Source: Pelobates cultripes (taxonomy: Eukaryota; Chordata; Amphibia; Anura; Pelobatidae). From it: a stretch of DNA of 64,000 nt. Positions 20,016-31,109 of the stretch are shown one piece after another. The stretch lies in the NCBI GenBank assembly GCA_933207985.1, contig OW240915.1, positions 263,714,918 through 263,778,917 of the forward strand, in the 5' to 3' direction. Under the pieces are notes generated by a model. The model was not told the origin of the DNA. It saw only the letters and a program-made list of their open reading frames with translations, and did not search any database. Positions within the stretch are counted from its first letter, which is position 1. Each line of letters begins with the position of its first letter. The position numbers and the translations under genes are program-made.

Positions 20016-20287
20016 AAAACAAATTAAGTCAACATTCAGTCCCCGTGGTTCCAAAGTACGCAGCTTATGGATCCAGAAAGTTTCTCTTTGGGACAATTGT
20101 TAAACCCTGTCCCTTCCTCTACAATAAGGTAAAACCCTCTCTATTCCAATAAACTTTGTTCTTAAAGGAAAAAAGGGGACATGAGTTACAATGTACGGGA
20201 ACTGAATGTGACAAAACACTTTTCTTAATATTATTTATATGTTCCAGAATGTGGGTTTTTAAAGGCCTCTTTGTACGGCCAGTATTA
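20016..20287 (-). pseudogene. Penelope-like GIY-YIG C-terminal fragment
   Basis: The minus-strand translation shows GRTKRPLKTHILEHINNIKK, a HSVPVHCNSC-like stretch and later ETFWIHKLRTLEPRGLNVD. This order (a basic TxRPLKxRxxEH block, a Cys/His segment, then a SYWIxxLxTLxPxGLN block) is the C-terminal half of the GIY-YIG endonuclease that follows reverse transcriptase in Penelope-like elements. Stops and one frame change interrupt it near 20100. The GIY-YIG motif itself lies upstream of the truncation and is missing. Confidence 0.75.
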
Positions 20288-20908
20288 TAAATGTAGAGAC
20301 TTACCTTTCAGTCTCTTCATTTACTTGTCAGAGCACTCTGATAGGTTGGCTTAAATCAGACCAATCAGAGTGCTTTAAGTCAAATTGCAGGGCGAAGGAA
20401 GGCTTCCTGACCTCTTTTGCTTACAGTATCATAGCAACCTATTTTCCCTCTTAATACAAGTGTACAAGTAGATAGGAAGTATAGAAATCATCCTATAACC
20501 TTATGCTAGAGTCATTGGAGTTGGTCGGAGCAAAGATTTTTAAATATGTTTACGCTGAGAATGGGCAAAACAATCTGGGTGGCCAAGACCACTAGAAAAT
20601 CGGGCTGCTAAAGGAAAAATATGCAAGGTATACGGTAGTGGTGATGGGCCATGTTGGAGCCTTTAGGCTGAATGTATGTCATAACAACATATTTACTATG
20701 AGAGGTGAAAAATTAAATACAAGTTGGAGTTTCTGAACCTTTTCTGCTGTATTCGTTTGGCGTTATGTTACTGGGGACATATCTTCTTCAGTAACTCTCA
20801 CCCGGTTCGTGACTGCTGCTAGTTCTTCACGCAGTAACTCGGTGTCTGCATGGAACCAGGTGCATACGTTTTTTGATGTCACCCTTTGTTGCTGGAGCCC
20901 TGGAAAAC

Positions 20909-21477
20909 TGTCACGTATTCATAAAAATGTGGTTAATGGCATTTCCCGTCCTAACAAAAAAAGTTGTGCCGAGCAGCATTACTGTCCTGACAGGAAAAGT
21001 TGTGCCGAGCAGCAATCATGCACATGGAAACTTGGTAATTGCTTTTGGTGTCAAAGACCGGTCATGGCCAATCAGATCCACAGGAGGGTTTGTGCTGAGC
21101 AGCAATCATGCACATGGAAACCTGGTAATTGTTTTTGGGGTCAAAGGCCAGTTACAGCCAATTGGATCCACAGGAGGGGGTATTTAAACCTAATTCTCCT
21201 TTTGCTCATGCCCTGTCGTGGTTTCATCCTGATGGTAATCAGAGAGTGTGTTCCTGATCTTGATTTTCTGGTATTTGGCTTTGTTTTGTCTTCCCTGAAT
21301 TCTGGTATCCTTGACTTTCCCTCATCGTTGTGTCTGATTCTGTGTTCCTGACCTCGGCAAGTATTTTGACTATTCTTGGATATGTTAAGTGCGGCCATTC
21401 AAAGGTTTGGTTATACATAATCCTTAGTCCTAGGTGTGACACAGTTCCGCGTGCTGGATCAACTTGTAATCCTGACA
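20909..21477 (+). mobile_element. Gypsy solo LTR
   Basis: A 569-bp unit bounded by TGTCA and TGACA, same family as 11466-11999 and 61526-61989. It has an internal near-duplication of about 90 bp (two blocks AGCAGCAATCATGCACATGG at about 21008 and 21098). Flanks are AAAAC and CAAAC, 4 of 5, so the duplication is plausible but eroded. A TATTTAAA sits at 21181. No internal Gypsy genes adjoin it. Confidence 0.87.
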
Positions 21478-22850
21478 CAAACGGCCTCAGGTATGTTGTC
21501 TGGGGAATCTAGTGGTTCTTCCTCTGAGGATGAACTGCATGAGTTTGGAACTACTGCCATTTTTGGTGTAGGCCGTACCTGGAAGAGATCCTTCTTCCTA
21601 TTTCCATCTCCCAAGTGGATTTTTAATTTCTTCGACTGCTTCACCATAGTGTTATAAGGGTCCTAGCAGGATATTTGTCGGTTCCCTGCTGTTTAGGGGG
21701 TATGATTTGCTTTGTTCACAGTTAAGGACAAACATGCGACTGCTCAGTTTGAAGGTCAAGCTACGCCCCCCCCTCATGCTCTAATTCTTAAAATGCACTA
21801 ATACTGATTTTATTTCTTTATAATGAATTCTCAAGGACTATGCAGTCCTGGAGAGCATAAAATGCTGGTCTTACTAGCTGCTGTTATCTTTGTTTCTTTT
21901 AAAGTATTTACTCTATCTTTGTATATACTTTTTCTGATTATTTTATCTTTTCTAATTGTGTCTTTTCTTTCTCAAATTTGCTTTGCAGTGAGTGGTCATT
22001 TTCTTTTGTATGTTCCTATTTATTTTAGCTTTATTTTGTAAATTTTCTTATCCCATTTCAATAAGCTTTACTGAAACTATTTTTTATTTTTTGGTTGGTT
22101 TTGTTGGAAATCGCAAAGCAAGTTTCATCTATAAATTCACCTCTCTATCTATGTTCTATTCTGGATACAGTTAACATATAAGTATTTTTGTATCAGCAAA
22201 TGTGTTCCTTGCATTTAGTTTCATATGCACATTTTTATTTTGTCTAATCACTTATGTGACTCATAATTAAGTATTGATTTATAGCAAAATTTACATCCAG
22301 TTTATATATGTCTCTAAGCTTTCCTGTTTGATTTTTGTAGTCTTCAAATGCCACTAAATATGTTTTTTTTGGAACTAATTGTCTAAGGAAACTTGCATTG
22401 TATTTATCTGTAAACAGAATTACCCATAATTATATAAGATGACATTTCTTGTATATCTGTACACTCATTTCTCAGTGCCAATGCAATGGGAATTGGGACC
22501 ACACCCAGAAAATGTATTTCTAAGTTGTTGTGGTGCTGCCGTAAAGCTCAACAAATATTCAAAATACACACCAGGGAACAGCGCACAAAAAAAAAAAAAA
22601 AGAAGTTTTACATATTACAAGGGAATATTAACAAACAAAATAGCGATTTAGTTACAACATATGTTCATATTGTGTTAATCCCACTATTACGTCACAGTAA
22701 CGCAATATATGTGGGTCCTACATTAATTTTAACAAAGGGGATTGACATGCTAACTGCAATACTTACTGCTTAAAATGCTTATAGAGACTCATCAATTTAT
22801 GGTTTTTTGAGCTCACCGCCAAAGGGTCAACTGTAGTGGATGGGTGGGGT
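21478..22850. other. Unannotated DNA
   Basis: No supported gene. An acidic, Ser-rich stretch (SGESSGSSSEDELHEFG) at about 21500-21560 could be a remnant of a mobile-element protein but matches nothing I can name. The rest is AT-rich with an A15 run near 22588. Confidence 0.35.
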
Positions 22851-22854
22851 CTAG

Positions 22855-23245
22855 TAAAGGGACACTCCAGACCCCTAAAGGACTTTTGCTTGCTGAAAAG
22901 CATTGAGTTTTGCAAAAAGTACAGATTTCAATAGAAATTTATACTTGTATACATAATACTGGTTACACCCCCCTGGATTTCCAAGCAGACAACATGTAAC
23001 TTCCTGGTTTGGTTAGCTTAATTGCACTGAACTCAAGAGGCATCCATTGCCCAGAACACCTGCTTTGCAAAGACTTCTCATTGAGCTGCATTGGGAAGTC
23101 TGGGAGGGGTTAGGACAGGAGGTCTTACAAAGGCAGCAGACAAAAGATCTTCAGTTTTTGCAAGCTGTTTTAAATATACCTCCAATGCAAAAATGCATAA
23201 TTAAATGCATGCACATATTCATTTGGGGTATATCAACTAAACACT
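22855..23245. repeat. Interspersed repeat starting AAAGGGACACTCCAG
   Basis: The start resembles the AAAGGGACACTATAG termini seen at 36385 and 44427 (complement) and the AAAGGACCACTATAG ends of the TTAA elements, suggesting a related non-autonomous family. The other end is not clear. Confidence 0.4.
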
Positions 23246-23768
23246 GATTTTTATGTATTTGGCAGAGAAGTGTTTCTTTCAGAACCAGACTCCCTTTGAT
23301 TAACAAGATGGTAAACTATTTAGTTCATATTTCTGAATGATTCTTTTTTTTTCCCTAGTTTATTCACAATACATTATTAAGAATTGGCAACTGGATTTCA
23401 AAGTTGAAATTAAAATTTCCATGTTGTTGAATATTTCCTTTTTGACATTAATTTTAGAAAAACCAAATTGTAACACATTCATTTTGATCCATTTTATTGT
23501 CCTAGACTAGTAATTCTGTATGTATTTGGAAACGGTATCTAAACATCATTGTATACCTTTTCAGAACACAAGAGGGAGACATTTTCCTTCCCAAAGTTAT
23601 TTTACATCAAAAAACTCAAACACTTTGCAATTGTAAAATAAGCGAGCAAGTAATAGTTACAACCTTACAGATGACATAGGCCTAGTATCTTGAAAGAATT
23701 TAGATTAGCTACGTATTAACAGTTTGATCAAGGAAAGCAAAACATGTTAAAATTATTTTAGACTTTAA

Positions 23769-24261
23769 AGCACCACTATAGTGCCAGGAAAACATACTCG
23801 TTTTCCTGGCACTATAGTGCCCTGAGGGTGCCCCCACCCTCAGGGTCCCCCTCCCGCCCGGCTCTGGAAGGGGGAAAGGGGTAATAACTTACCTTTTCCC
23901 AGCGCTGGGCGGAGAGCTCTCCTCCTCCGATCCGCCTCCGATCCGCCCCGCCTCCTGAATGCGCACGCGCGGCAAGAGCTGCGCGCGCATTCAGCCAGTC
24001 GCATAGGAAAGCATTTACAATGCTTTCCTATGGACGCTTGCGTGCTCTCACTGTGAAAATCACAGTGAGAAGCACGCAAGCGCCTCTAGTGGCTGTCAAT
24101 GAGACAGCCACTAGAGGATTAGGGGAAGGCTTAACCCATTCATAAACATAGCAGTTTCTCTGAAACTGCTATGTTTATAAAAAAATGGGTTAACCCTAGA
24201 AGGACCTGGCACCCAGACCACTTCATTAAGCTGAAGTGGTCTGGGTGCCTAGAGTGGTCCT
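23769..24261. mobile_element. Hairpin-rich TTAA element, full copy
   Basis: The 493-bp element lies between TTAA tetramers (23765-23768, 24262-24265), with ends AGCACCACTATAG and CTAGAGTGGTCCT. It consists of consecutive hairpins: GTGCCAGGAAAAC/GTTTTCCTGGCAC; GACCCTGAGGG/CCCTCAGGG type; GCTTTCCTATG near its complement; CGCTTGCGTGCT with AGCACGCAAGCG; CACTGTG/CACAGTG; CCTCTAGTGGCTGTC/GACAGCCACTAGAGG; GTTTCTC/AAACTGCTATG; and CAGACCACTTC/GAAGTGGTCTG. There is no open frame, so any transposase must come from elsewhere. TTAA duplication fits piggyBac or Kolobok superfamilies. Confidence 0.8.
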
Positions 24262-24690
24262 TTAATTTAGTATACATTATTGTGTAAAAATATTTTGGTA
24301 AATTGACAATTTTAATATTGTATTTTTAGGTATGTCAATAAATAAAAATTCACAGACTTAAAAGTTGATTTAAAAAGTGGTGTAAATGGCCATGTGGCTG
24401 TTGAAATCAGATATGCCCAGAAGCCCGTTTAAAGATCTTTGATGTTAACTGTCATGTTTTGCAGGCTGGCTTCTAATCGTAACTGATCTAAGACACCCAA
24501 TCTGTTTTCTGAAGGTACATTTTAACAATGCATGGTGCTAGAAACGTAGCAAGTGTAAGCTTGTAAACTATACCTGCAAACAGCCACAGTTCACCCCTGT
24601 TTGCATGTATAAAGAGTAAAAAAAGAGTAAAATAAAATACAGACAAAGGTCGAGCATGTGATGGGAGATAGCCAATTGACTCTCACACAC
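24262..24690. other. Unannotated AT-rich DNA
   Basis: No gene or repeat recognised. Confidence 0.4.
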
Positions 24691-24909
24691 TGAGAGAGTT
24701 TATCGTCTCCTTCTACTAATATTACATAAATGATACGATGGACTCTCAACAATGTACAAATTACTAGCACCGATAGAGACACAAACCCTTCCCAAATTCA
24801 CGGAAAGATGGGTACATGAACTAAACTTAGGGTTACACCCCTACAATGGCGACAAATCTTTAAACAAACCCACAAATCCTCCATTTGCAATGCCACACAG
24901 GAAAGCAAC
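24690..24909 (+). pseudogene. L1-like ORF2 fragment, left of Tc1
   Basis: Plus-strand frames contain WRQIFKQTHKSS, ICNATQESN just before the Tc1 insertion, matching the linker after reverse transcriptase in L1-type ORF2 proteins. The frame resumes beyond the Tc1 element at 26274 (KRLARWHY). Several stops show long decay. Confidence 0.7.
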
Positions 24910-24911
24910 TA

Positions 24912-26271
24912 CACTGCTCAAAAAAATAAAGGGAACACAAAAATAACACATCCTAGATCTGAATGAATTAAATATTCTTCTGAAATACTTTGTTCTTTAC
25001 ATAGTTGAATGTACTGACAACAAAATCACACAAAAATTAAAGAATGGAAATTAAATTTTTCAACCCATGGAGGTCTGGATTTGGAGTCACACTCAAAAGT
25101 AAAGTGGAAAAACACACTACAGGCTAATCCAACGTTGATGTAATGTCCTTAAAACAAGTAAAAATGAGGCTCAGTAGTGTGTGTGGCCTCCACGTGCCTG
25201 CATGACCTCCCTACAACGCCTGTGCATGCTCCTGATGAGGTGGCAGATGGTCTCCTGAGGGATCTCCTCCCAGACCTGGACTAAAGCATTTGCCAACTCC
25301 TGGACAGTCTGTGGTGCAATGTGACGTTGGTGGATGGAGCAAGACATGATGTCCCAGATGTGCTCAATTGGATTCAGGTCTGGGGAACGGGCGGGCCAGT
25401 CCATAGCATCAATGCCTTCATCTTGCAGGAACTGCTGACACACATGAGGTCTAGCATTGTCTTGCATTAGGAGGAACCCAGGGCCAACCGCACCAGCATA
25501 TGGTCTCACAAGGGGTCTGAGGAACTCATCTCGGTACCTAATGGCAGTCAGGCTACCTCTGGCGAGCACATGGAGGGCTGTGCGGCCCCCCAAAGAAATG
25601 CCACCCCACACCATTACTGACCCACTGCCAAACCGGTCATGCTGGAGGATGTTGCAGGCAGCAGAATGTTCTCCATGGCATCTCCAGATTCTGTCACGTC
25701 TGTCACATGTGCTCAGTGTGAACCTGCTTTCATCTCTGGTAGTGCTCCTCCTTGCACAAAGGCGGAGTTAGCGGTCCTGCTGCTGAGTTGTTGCCCTCCT
25801 ACGGCCTCCTCCATGTCTCCTGATGTACTGGCCAGTCTCCTGGTAGCGCCTTCATGCTCTGGACACTACGCTGACAGACACAGCAAACCTTCTTGCCACA
25901 GCTCGCATTGATGTGCCATCCTGAATGAGCTGCACTACCTGAGCCACTTGTGTGGGTTGTAGACTCCGTCTCATGTTACCACTACAGTGAAAGTACCGCC
26001 AGCATTCAAAAGTGACCAAAACATCAGCCAGGAAGCATAGGAACTGAGAAGTGGTCTGTGGTCACCACCTGCAGAACCACTCCTTTATTGGGGTTGTCTT
26101 GCTAATTGCCTATAATTTCCACCTGTTGTCTATCCCATTTGCACAACAGCATGTGAAATTGATTGTCACTCACTGTTGCTTCCTAAGTGGACAGTTTGAT
26201 TTCACAGAAGTGTGATTGACTTGGAGTTACATTGTGTTGTTTAAGTGTTCCCTTTATTTTTTTGAGCAGTG
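24912..26271 (-). mobile_element. Tc1 element inside an L1-like LINE
   Basis: The ends CACTGCTCAAAAAAATAAAG and CTTTATTTTTTTGAGCAGTG are perfect inverted repeats, flanked by TA at 24910-24911 and 26272-26273. The 1360-bp unit has one transposase frame on the minus strand, broken. The terminal sequence resembles a Tc1 family reported from many fishes, lampreys and frogs; the resemblance is from memory and needs a search. Confidence 0.95.
25171..25974 (-). pseudogene. Tc1 transposase, degraded
   Basis: Begins [20 protein letters not shown] at 25974, a helix-turn-helix start. The N-terminal half has stops (after SVSVVSRA and after TTQQQDR) and a deletion that removes much of the region holding the first catalytic Asp. 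The C-terminal 147 codons (25614-25171) are open: MVWGGISLGGRTAL, LLMQDNARPH with the second Asp, and DLNPIEHIWD with the Glu. I count 31 residues between Asp and Glu where Tc1 has 34, so a 9-base in-frame deletion near 25440 has removed three residues after NARPHV. The product would be inactive. Total length is about 268 codons against 340 in intact relatives. Confidence 0.9.
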
Positions 26272-26273
26272 TA

Positions 26274-26700
26274 TAAACGACTTGCACGATGGCACTACAT
26301 TCTGGCTAAACTACGCAAACTCTTTCCTAACACACAACATATATGCTGGAGATGCCACCAACCAGACGCACACCCTTCCCCCATCTGGTGGGAATGCTCA
26401 CAAATCAGTCTATTTTGGCGTAGAATAACCACTGTAAAACTGATAACGAGGGTATCGGTACCACTGTCACCAGAATATGTGCTCTTCTTGCTACCTATAC
26501 CAGACATAAACAAACACACAAATGCCTTACTGGCCCATCTACTGACAGCTGCTAACCAACTGATCCCTAAATATTGGAAGCAGGCAAGTCCCCCTTATTT
26601 AAGGGAATGGTTTCTCAGGGTGGAACAAATAAAACAAATGGAAGAACTTACACACGCCTTGTCCAAAAACAACAAATTTTCGTTCCACATGGAACAAAAT
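26274..26700 (+). pseudogene. L1-like ORF2 C-terminal cysteine region
   Basis: The frame continues the L1-like fragment across the Tc1 insertion: KRLARWHYILAKLRKLFP, then CWRCHQPDAHPSPIWWEC, the Cys-rich motif near the end of L1-type ORF2, followed by ISLFWRRI and YLREWFLRVEQIKQMEEL. The His of the usual CCHC pattern is not in its expected place, probably mutated to Pro. About 140 codons are open here before the sequence merges with a C-rich repeat. Confidence 0.8.
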
Positions 26701-27200
26701 TTATTTACTGCCTATGTTCCCCCATCTACTGACATTGTTCCCCATCATACTGCCCCTGTTCCCTACCATACTGCCCCTATCTTCCCTTCTACAGCCCCTG
26801 CCCAACCTGTACAGCCCATGTCCCCCTCTAGAGCCCCTGCCACTCCAAACTGCCCCTGTGCCACCCTCTACATACCCTGCCCCCTTTGCTGCCCCTGTGC
26901 CCCCATCTACAGCCCCTGTGCCACCCTGTAGTGCCCCTGTGCTCTTACTACAGTCCCATATCCTCCCCACTACAGCCCTTCTCCCCTGATTACTGCCTAT
27001 ATCCCCCACACTACATCTTCTTTCCCCAATTGCAGCCATCAACCTACTTCAGCCCCTAGCCCCCTATTACTGCCCTATACCCCACTACATTTTCTAAACC
27101 TCCAATTACAGCCCCTAATCAACAACTACAGCCCCTGTTACCCCTACTATAGCTCCTAGCTCACTCCTATCACCCCACTACCAGTTCCTCTCCCGAGATT
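26701..27200. repeat. CAGCCCCTG-type C-rich repeat
   Basis: Irregular repeats of TACTGCCCCTGTTCCC and CTACAGCCCCTG. Similar in style to 58240-59015. The open frames on both strands are Pro-rich or Gly-rich artefacts. Confidence 0.8.
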
Positions 27201-27219
27201 AGGTGCTGGATCTGCCCCT

Positions 27220-27480
27220 GTTCCGTATGCTTGTGTCTGTATGTCTCTGTACAATTATATGTCTGTGTATAAGTGTGCATATATGTCTCTATATGACTGT
27301 GTCCATATATCTCTGTATGCCTTGTTCTGTATGTCTCAGTATGACTGTATCCATATGTCTCTGTATGCCATGTTCTGTATATCTCTTTGTGACTACAGGT
27401 ATGTCTGCGTATTTATGTCTCTGCATGCCTGTGTATGTATGTTTCTGTATGACTGTGTCTTTGTCTCTGTATTTTTTTAT
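27220..27480. repeat. TGTCTCTGTATG low-complexity repeat
   Basis: Tandem-like TATGTCTCTGTATGACTGTG units with variable spacing; reading frames through it are artefacts. Confidence 0.85.
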
Positions 27481-27534
27481 TGTTTTTTCGGGATGAGGCA
27501 GAGCCCAAAATGCATCTTCACCCATAAGATGCCA

Positions 27535-27612
27535 GTGAGACAGCTCAGTGGGCTAATGCATCATCAGCAGAATCTGTTCTACCCTTGGTTTGCAGGTTCA
27601 AATCCTTGTACT
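27535..27612 (+). repeat. tRNA-derived SINE-like head
   Basis: An A-box-like CAGCTCAGTGGGCTAATG (27541-27558) is followed after about 40 bases by a B-box-like GGTTCAAATCC (27594-27604), the two internal RNA polymerase III promoter parts of a tRNA gene. The flanks do not fold into a complete cloverleaf, so a SINE head fits better than a real tRNA gene. Confidence 0.5.
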
Positions 27613-27669
27613 CTGAATGTACATTTACTGGTTAAATACTTTGTTATTATTATGTAGGCAAAAATCCTT

Positions 27670-30145
27670 GCACCAGCCCTGTATCTAACCCTACTTACCC
27701 CTCTAAAGCTAATATTTAAGAATAAAAAGGAGCCGTGATATTAAAAAATAATTACATTAAAATAACCAGTAAATTGTCATATTTGCCTGCTGATGCTTTG
27801 ATTGAAGATCTGTTTTATTTTCTTCTCTGACCCCAAACTGTCCAAAGTAATTCCATAATACAGTGACAAATTAATTGGGACGTAACTAAAAGAGAATGTG
27901 TGTGTGCTTGCAAAATGCCAGAATTTGGATTCTCCAGAGGTTCACTTAATTTTCTGACTCTGTCTGAAACATTCCAACACAAAGGATACTATATAATTAT
28001 AGACTAATGTAGGAATTGTGTTTTGAATTGACAAAGGGAGACAAACTTTCAGTGAACTATTTTATTATTCTGCCAACTTCATGCAGTTTGAGGTAACTTT
28101 GAATTAGTAACTATAATTTATTACAGCCATATAAAGACTAGTCTATTTACTAATCCTCCAAATATATTACCTGTTTTAAGGTCTGTCCTTGTTCATCAAC
28201 AAAAGTATGTTAGATATTGCTTTTTAACTGATTGACATCTTCTGTCATAACAATATGTTCAGAATATCTTCTTGAGACCAGCATGATATCACACACCAAA
28301 GGAGAATATTCAAAACACGTGTCAGAAATGTTTGTTATATGATATTTTTTCTTACCTGCACATCATATTCTTATTTAATTTAAAACCCAAGATAGTTCAT
28401 GTTTTAATCAGTTTTCATCATTTAAAGGATAACGTTGATTTATTAGAAATAGTTAACAAAACAAAGGGGAACAGTGTGTAACCGCAGGTGGTTCCCTTAT
28501 TTACCACTATAATGTCTTAAAGCATAGAACTTAGTAGGGCTAACCATACAGATATCTTAGTCATAATTTTATATAGTTAGTAAGAGATCCTCTATTTAAC
28601 ATATATAAATAATTGAGAATACAATATAAAATAAGGATTGTCTTGGAAGCAATAGTTTTTTCTTTTTGGATATTTATTATATAAAGATATAAATATAAAA
28701 TCCATTATAGCAGAGTTTATAAGATTAAATTACATGCTTGGAAATATCATTAATAGGTCATCATGTCAGCCTCTCTGTCATTTTAAGATGGAGCAGCGTC
28801 TGTCTCCAAGTCTCTCCTCTGTTTCCTAACATTTAAAAGTACACCTATTTATACCTTAGGTGTCTCCATTTTAGGGTTACCGTAGTTCAAATATGAAAAA
28901 GTAACTTCTTTTACTTTATTCATTTTAGGACCTCTCTTAAGTTGGCAAACATACAAGGCCATAACTAAAGGGTGTATACGTCATGGAAATTTTCCTAACT
29001 TAGTTCAAGATGGCATCTTAAAGTCTGAATAGCTTATCTGTTGTTTATACTAAGTCTTAAGTGCACAGTTGTGGGAGATTCCCGGATTTGGGGAAGTTCC
29101 ATTAACTTGGGGTTACCACAGTATATTGTGTACTGAAAGAGTCGTAGCATAGCCTTGAAGCTTTTTTATGCATTATTGTTATTGTAATTCGTCTGGGACA
29201 AAATGGCACAAACATAATATGCACTGAGGTTATTGCTTAAAGAAATATCTATGAAAAAACAATATGTTCCATTTCTAACACCTTGTCAATTTGCAATATC
29301 TCTTAAAGACAAAGTACACAGTTTAAGAAATACAACATTTCATTCTAAAACTTGTAATATTTGCATTTGCCCATAGCAAGTGGATCAGATTGCTCATTCT
29401 GTGAAGAAAGAAGATAAGCACATGCTAGACATATAAGAAACATATATTTAAAAAAAAAAAAAAAGTGTTTTACATTATGCATTTTTTCTGGTTAGTCAGC
29501 CACCATGCATTTGGATATTTGGCCATGTTCTGATAATGGGAATTACTGAGAGCTATCAGAATATTACCAATAGCCAGAGCTTGATGTATCCAGTGAAAGA
29601 GGAATCATTGAACAATCTCATGGAACTTGTTTAGTCTGTATAATGGCTAATACTAATGAAATATACGTATACACGTTTACTCCTCTGACTGTCATAAGTG
29701 TGCCTAAATCATTGGTTTGCTATATTTCTTAAGCACTCTCACTGTAGAGTAAAACACGGCCAATGCAGGACTGTGTTCATTGGCTGACAGAGCTCAGCTG
29801 ACATTTTCAGCCAATGATACTGCTTTTCTCGAAAGAACAACTTGACTTCCATTGATGGAGAAGACCAGATGAAGTGGATGAGGCATGGGAACCCAGTAGA
29901 ACCCATATAAGTTGTCAACTCATGCTAAAATGGATTGCCATCTTACTGCCAGGGGATACCTGGAACCACAAGGGGCTGCAGTAGTAACGGTGCTTCGACT
30001 GTTCATAGTACAATCATTTTAATTGTATTAAATTAATCAAAATCATGCATGACCTTGCTTTCATTCCAATAATAGCAAATTTTGCTCATTGTCAGAGGCT
30101 GTTTATCACTACAAAATAGTTCTGGTAGCCATCAGATTTGGTATT
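27670..30145. other. Unannotated AT-rich DNA
   Basis: No gene, recognisable transposon or structured repeat could be supported over about 2.5 kb, apart from an A-run near 29450. This is the longest featureless stretch in the window and may be unique sequence. Confidence 0.45.
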
Positions 30146-30149
30146 TATT

Positions 30150-30240
30150 TTATCATGAGTGGACCACTTGAGATTCAAACCTGTGACCATCTGATCTGTG
30201 CCCATCAGCCCACTGGAGTTTTGCTGCCTGTCAAATAGAA
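30150..30240 (-). repeat. Second SINE-like head
   Basis: The minus strand carries CTCCAGTGGGCTGATGG and, about 26 bases later, CAGGTTTGAATCTC. These resemble the A- and B-boxes of the 27.54 kb sequence, but with shorter spacing and more changes, so the assignment is weak. Confidence 0.35.
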
Positions 30241-30928
30241 TTATCTATCTATCGCTTTCTCAGTTAATATTGATTGTTAGAGGTTCTTTTGTATCTTTAA
30301 ACCTAATTAACAAGAAGTCTTTTAATGCCTAGCACATGCTCTCAGACGTTTTGTTTCCAATATTTGATGATTGCGATTGCTGAAATGTTTACTATATTCC
30401 ATTGTAGACTGCTGGCACTGCCAGTACTTATCCCAGCCAAGAGTTTCTTGCCTTCCTGTCTGGTCTTGTTTTGTATGTCCCAAAGAGTTACTGACTAAGC
30501 TTTCAGTCACGCCTGCCATGTGTTACCATGTACTTTTCATGTCTCAGAAGGGTTACTCACACTGATATTGTTTCACCTATTCCTGTGTTAAATGCCCATT
30601 CTGACCACACTTGTATTTTGCTGTCACAGTTTCAATATTCCATCCTAGTATTCAAGACGTGTCTTCTCATGGATGTGTTCTGGCCAAGCCAAGAAAAAAA
30701 CAAACCACTAATTCAGCAACTGAAGTGCACCAGTCAAAGATTCACTAACCTGTACTAAACTATGTTCTAATGAAAGAGCGTTAAACACATTTTCCATACA
30801 CTATGCTAGCAGAAATATGTAGATTTAAGTAAATGTTTTATTTTTTCTTGCCTATCAAATCTTGGCATTAATGGTCTGTCAACACCATAGGCAAATGCAC
30901 TGTAAGGTTTTTTTAAACCGAATGTGAC

Positions 30929-31030
30929 ATAGAAACATAGAAACATAGAATGTGATGGCAGATAAGAACCATTCGGCCCATCTAGTGTGCCCAATTTTCT
31001 GAATACTTTCATTAGTCCCTAGCCTTATCT
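30929..31030 (-). mobile_element. CR1 LINE 3' tail fragment
   Basis: The complement contains GGGCCGAATGGTTCTTATCT and ends in the CTATGTTTCTATGTTTCTAT tail. It equals the last 100 bp of the CR1 family at 14342-14800. Extreme 5' truncation is normal for this class. Confidence 0.93.
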
Positions 31031-31080
31031 TCAACGACATCAACATTATAACACTAGAGTTTATCATTGTACACTTGAAC

Positions 31081-31109
31081 TTTGATAAAGACTGTGGGCA
31101 AAACGCGTT
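31081..31109 (+). other. Very degenerate hammerhead-like motif
   Basis: TTTGATAAAG, a weak GAC/GGC stem around TGTG, then AAAACGCGTTAG. It resembles the Penelope-associated motif at 17971-18010 by the AAACGCGT box, but the core differs at several positions. A related AAAACGCGT without the upstream part occurs at 33499. Confidence 0.2.

Larger units (their letters stand above)
17671..20287 (-). mobile_element. Penelope-like element with 18-bp duplication
   Basis: The element lies between identical copies of TAAATGTAGAGACTTACC (17653-17670 and 20288-20305). On the minus strand it begins within the GIY-YIG endonuclease region and runs through a long AT-rich 3' region, which contains a degenerate hammerhead-like motif (17971-18010). 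It is 5'-truncated; no reverse transcriptase is seen. An L2 LINE is inserted at 18474-19552, so the Penelope part is about 1.5 kb. Confidence 0.8.
17343..20440. mobile_element. TIR-like element split by a Penelope insertion
   Basis: The left end reads CTAGACATGTGCACCCGTG with AT-rich TTTCGTTTCG-type DNA behind it, resembling hAT-like termini. The body has repeated modules AGAGCACTCTGATTGGTTGG and GTCAAATTACA in both orientations (17510-17652 and 20306-20400). The interruption 17671-20287 is bounded by 18-bp direct repeats. The right end and an 8-bp duplication were not identified, so the class is uncertain. Confidence 0.5.

Noticed and set aside
26269..26931. 220-codon frame as a host gene
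   Set aside because: The first two thirds match the L1-like ORF2 C-terminus and the rest is the C-rich array.
27535..27612. Functional tRNA gene
   Set aside because: Boxes A and B are present but the acceptor and anticodon stems do not pair; a SINE head explains it better.
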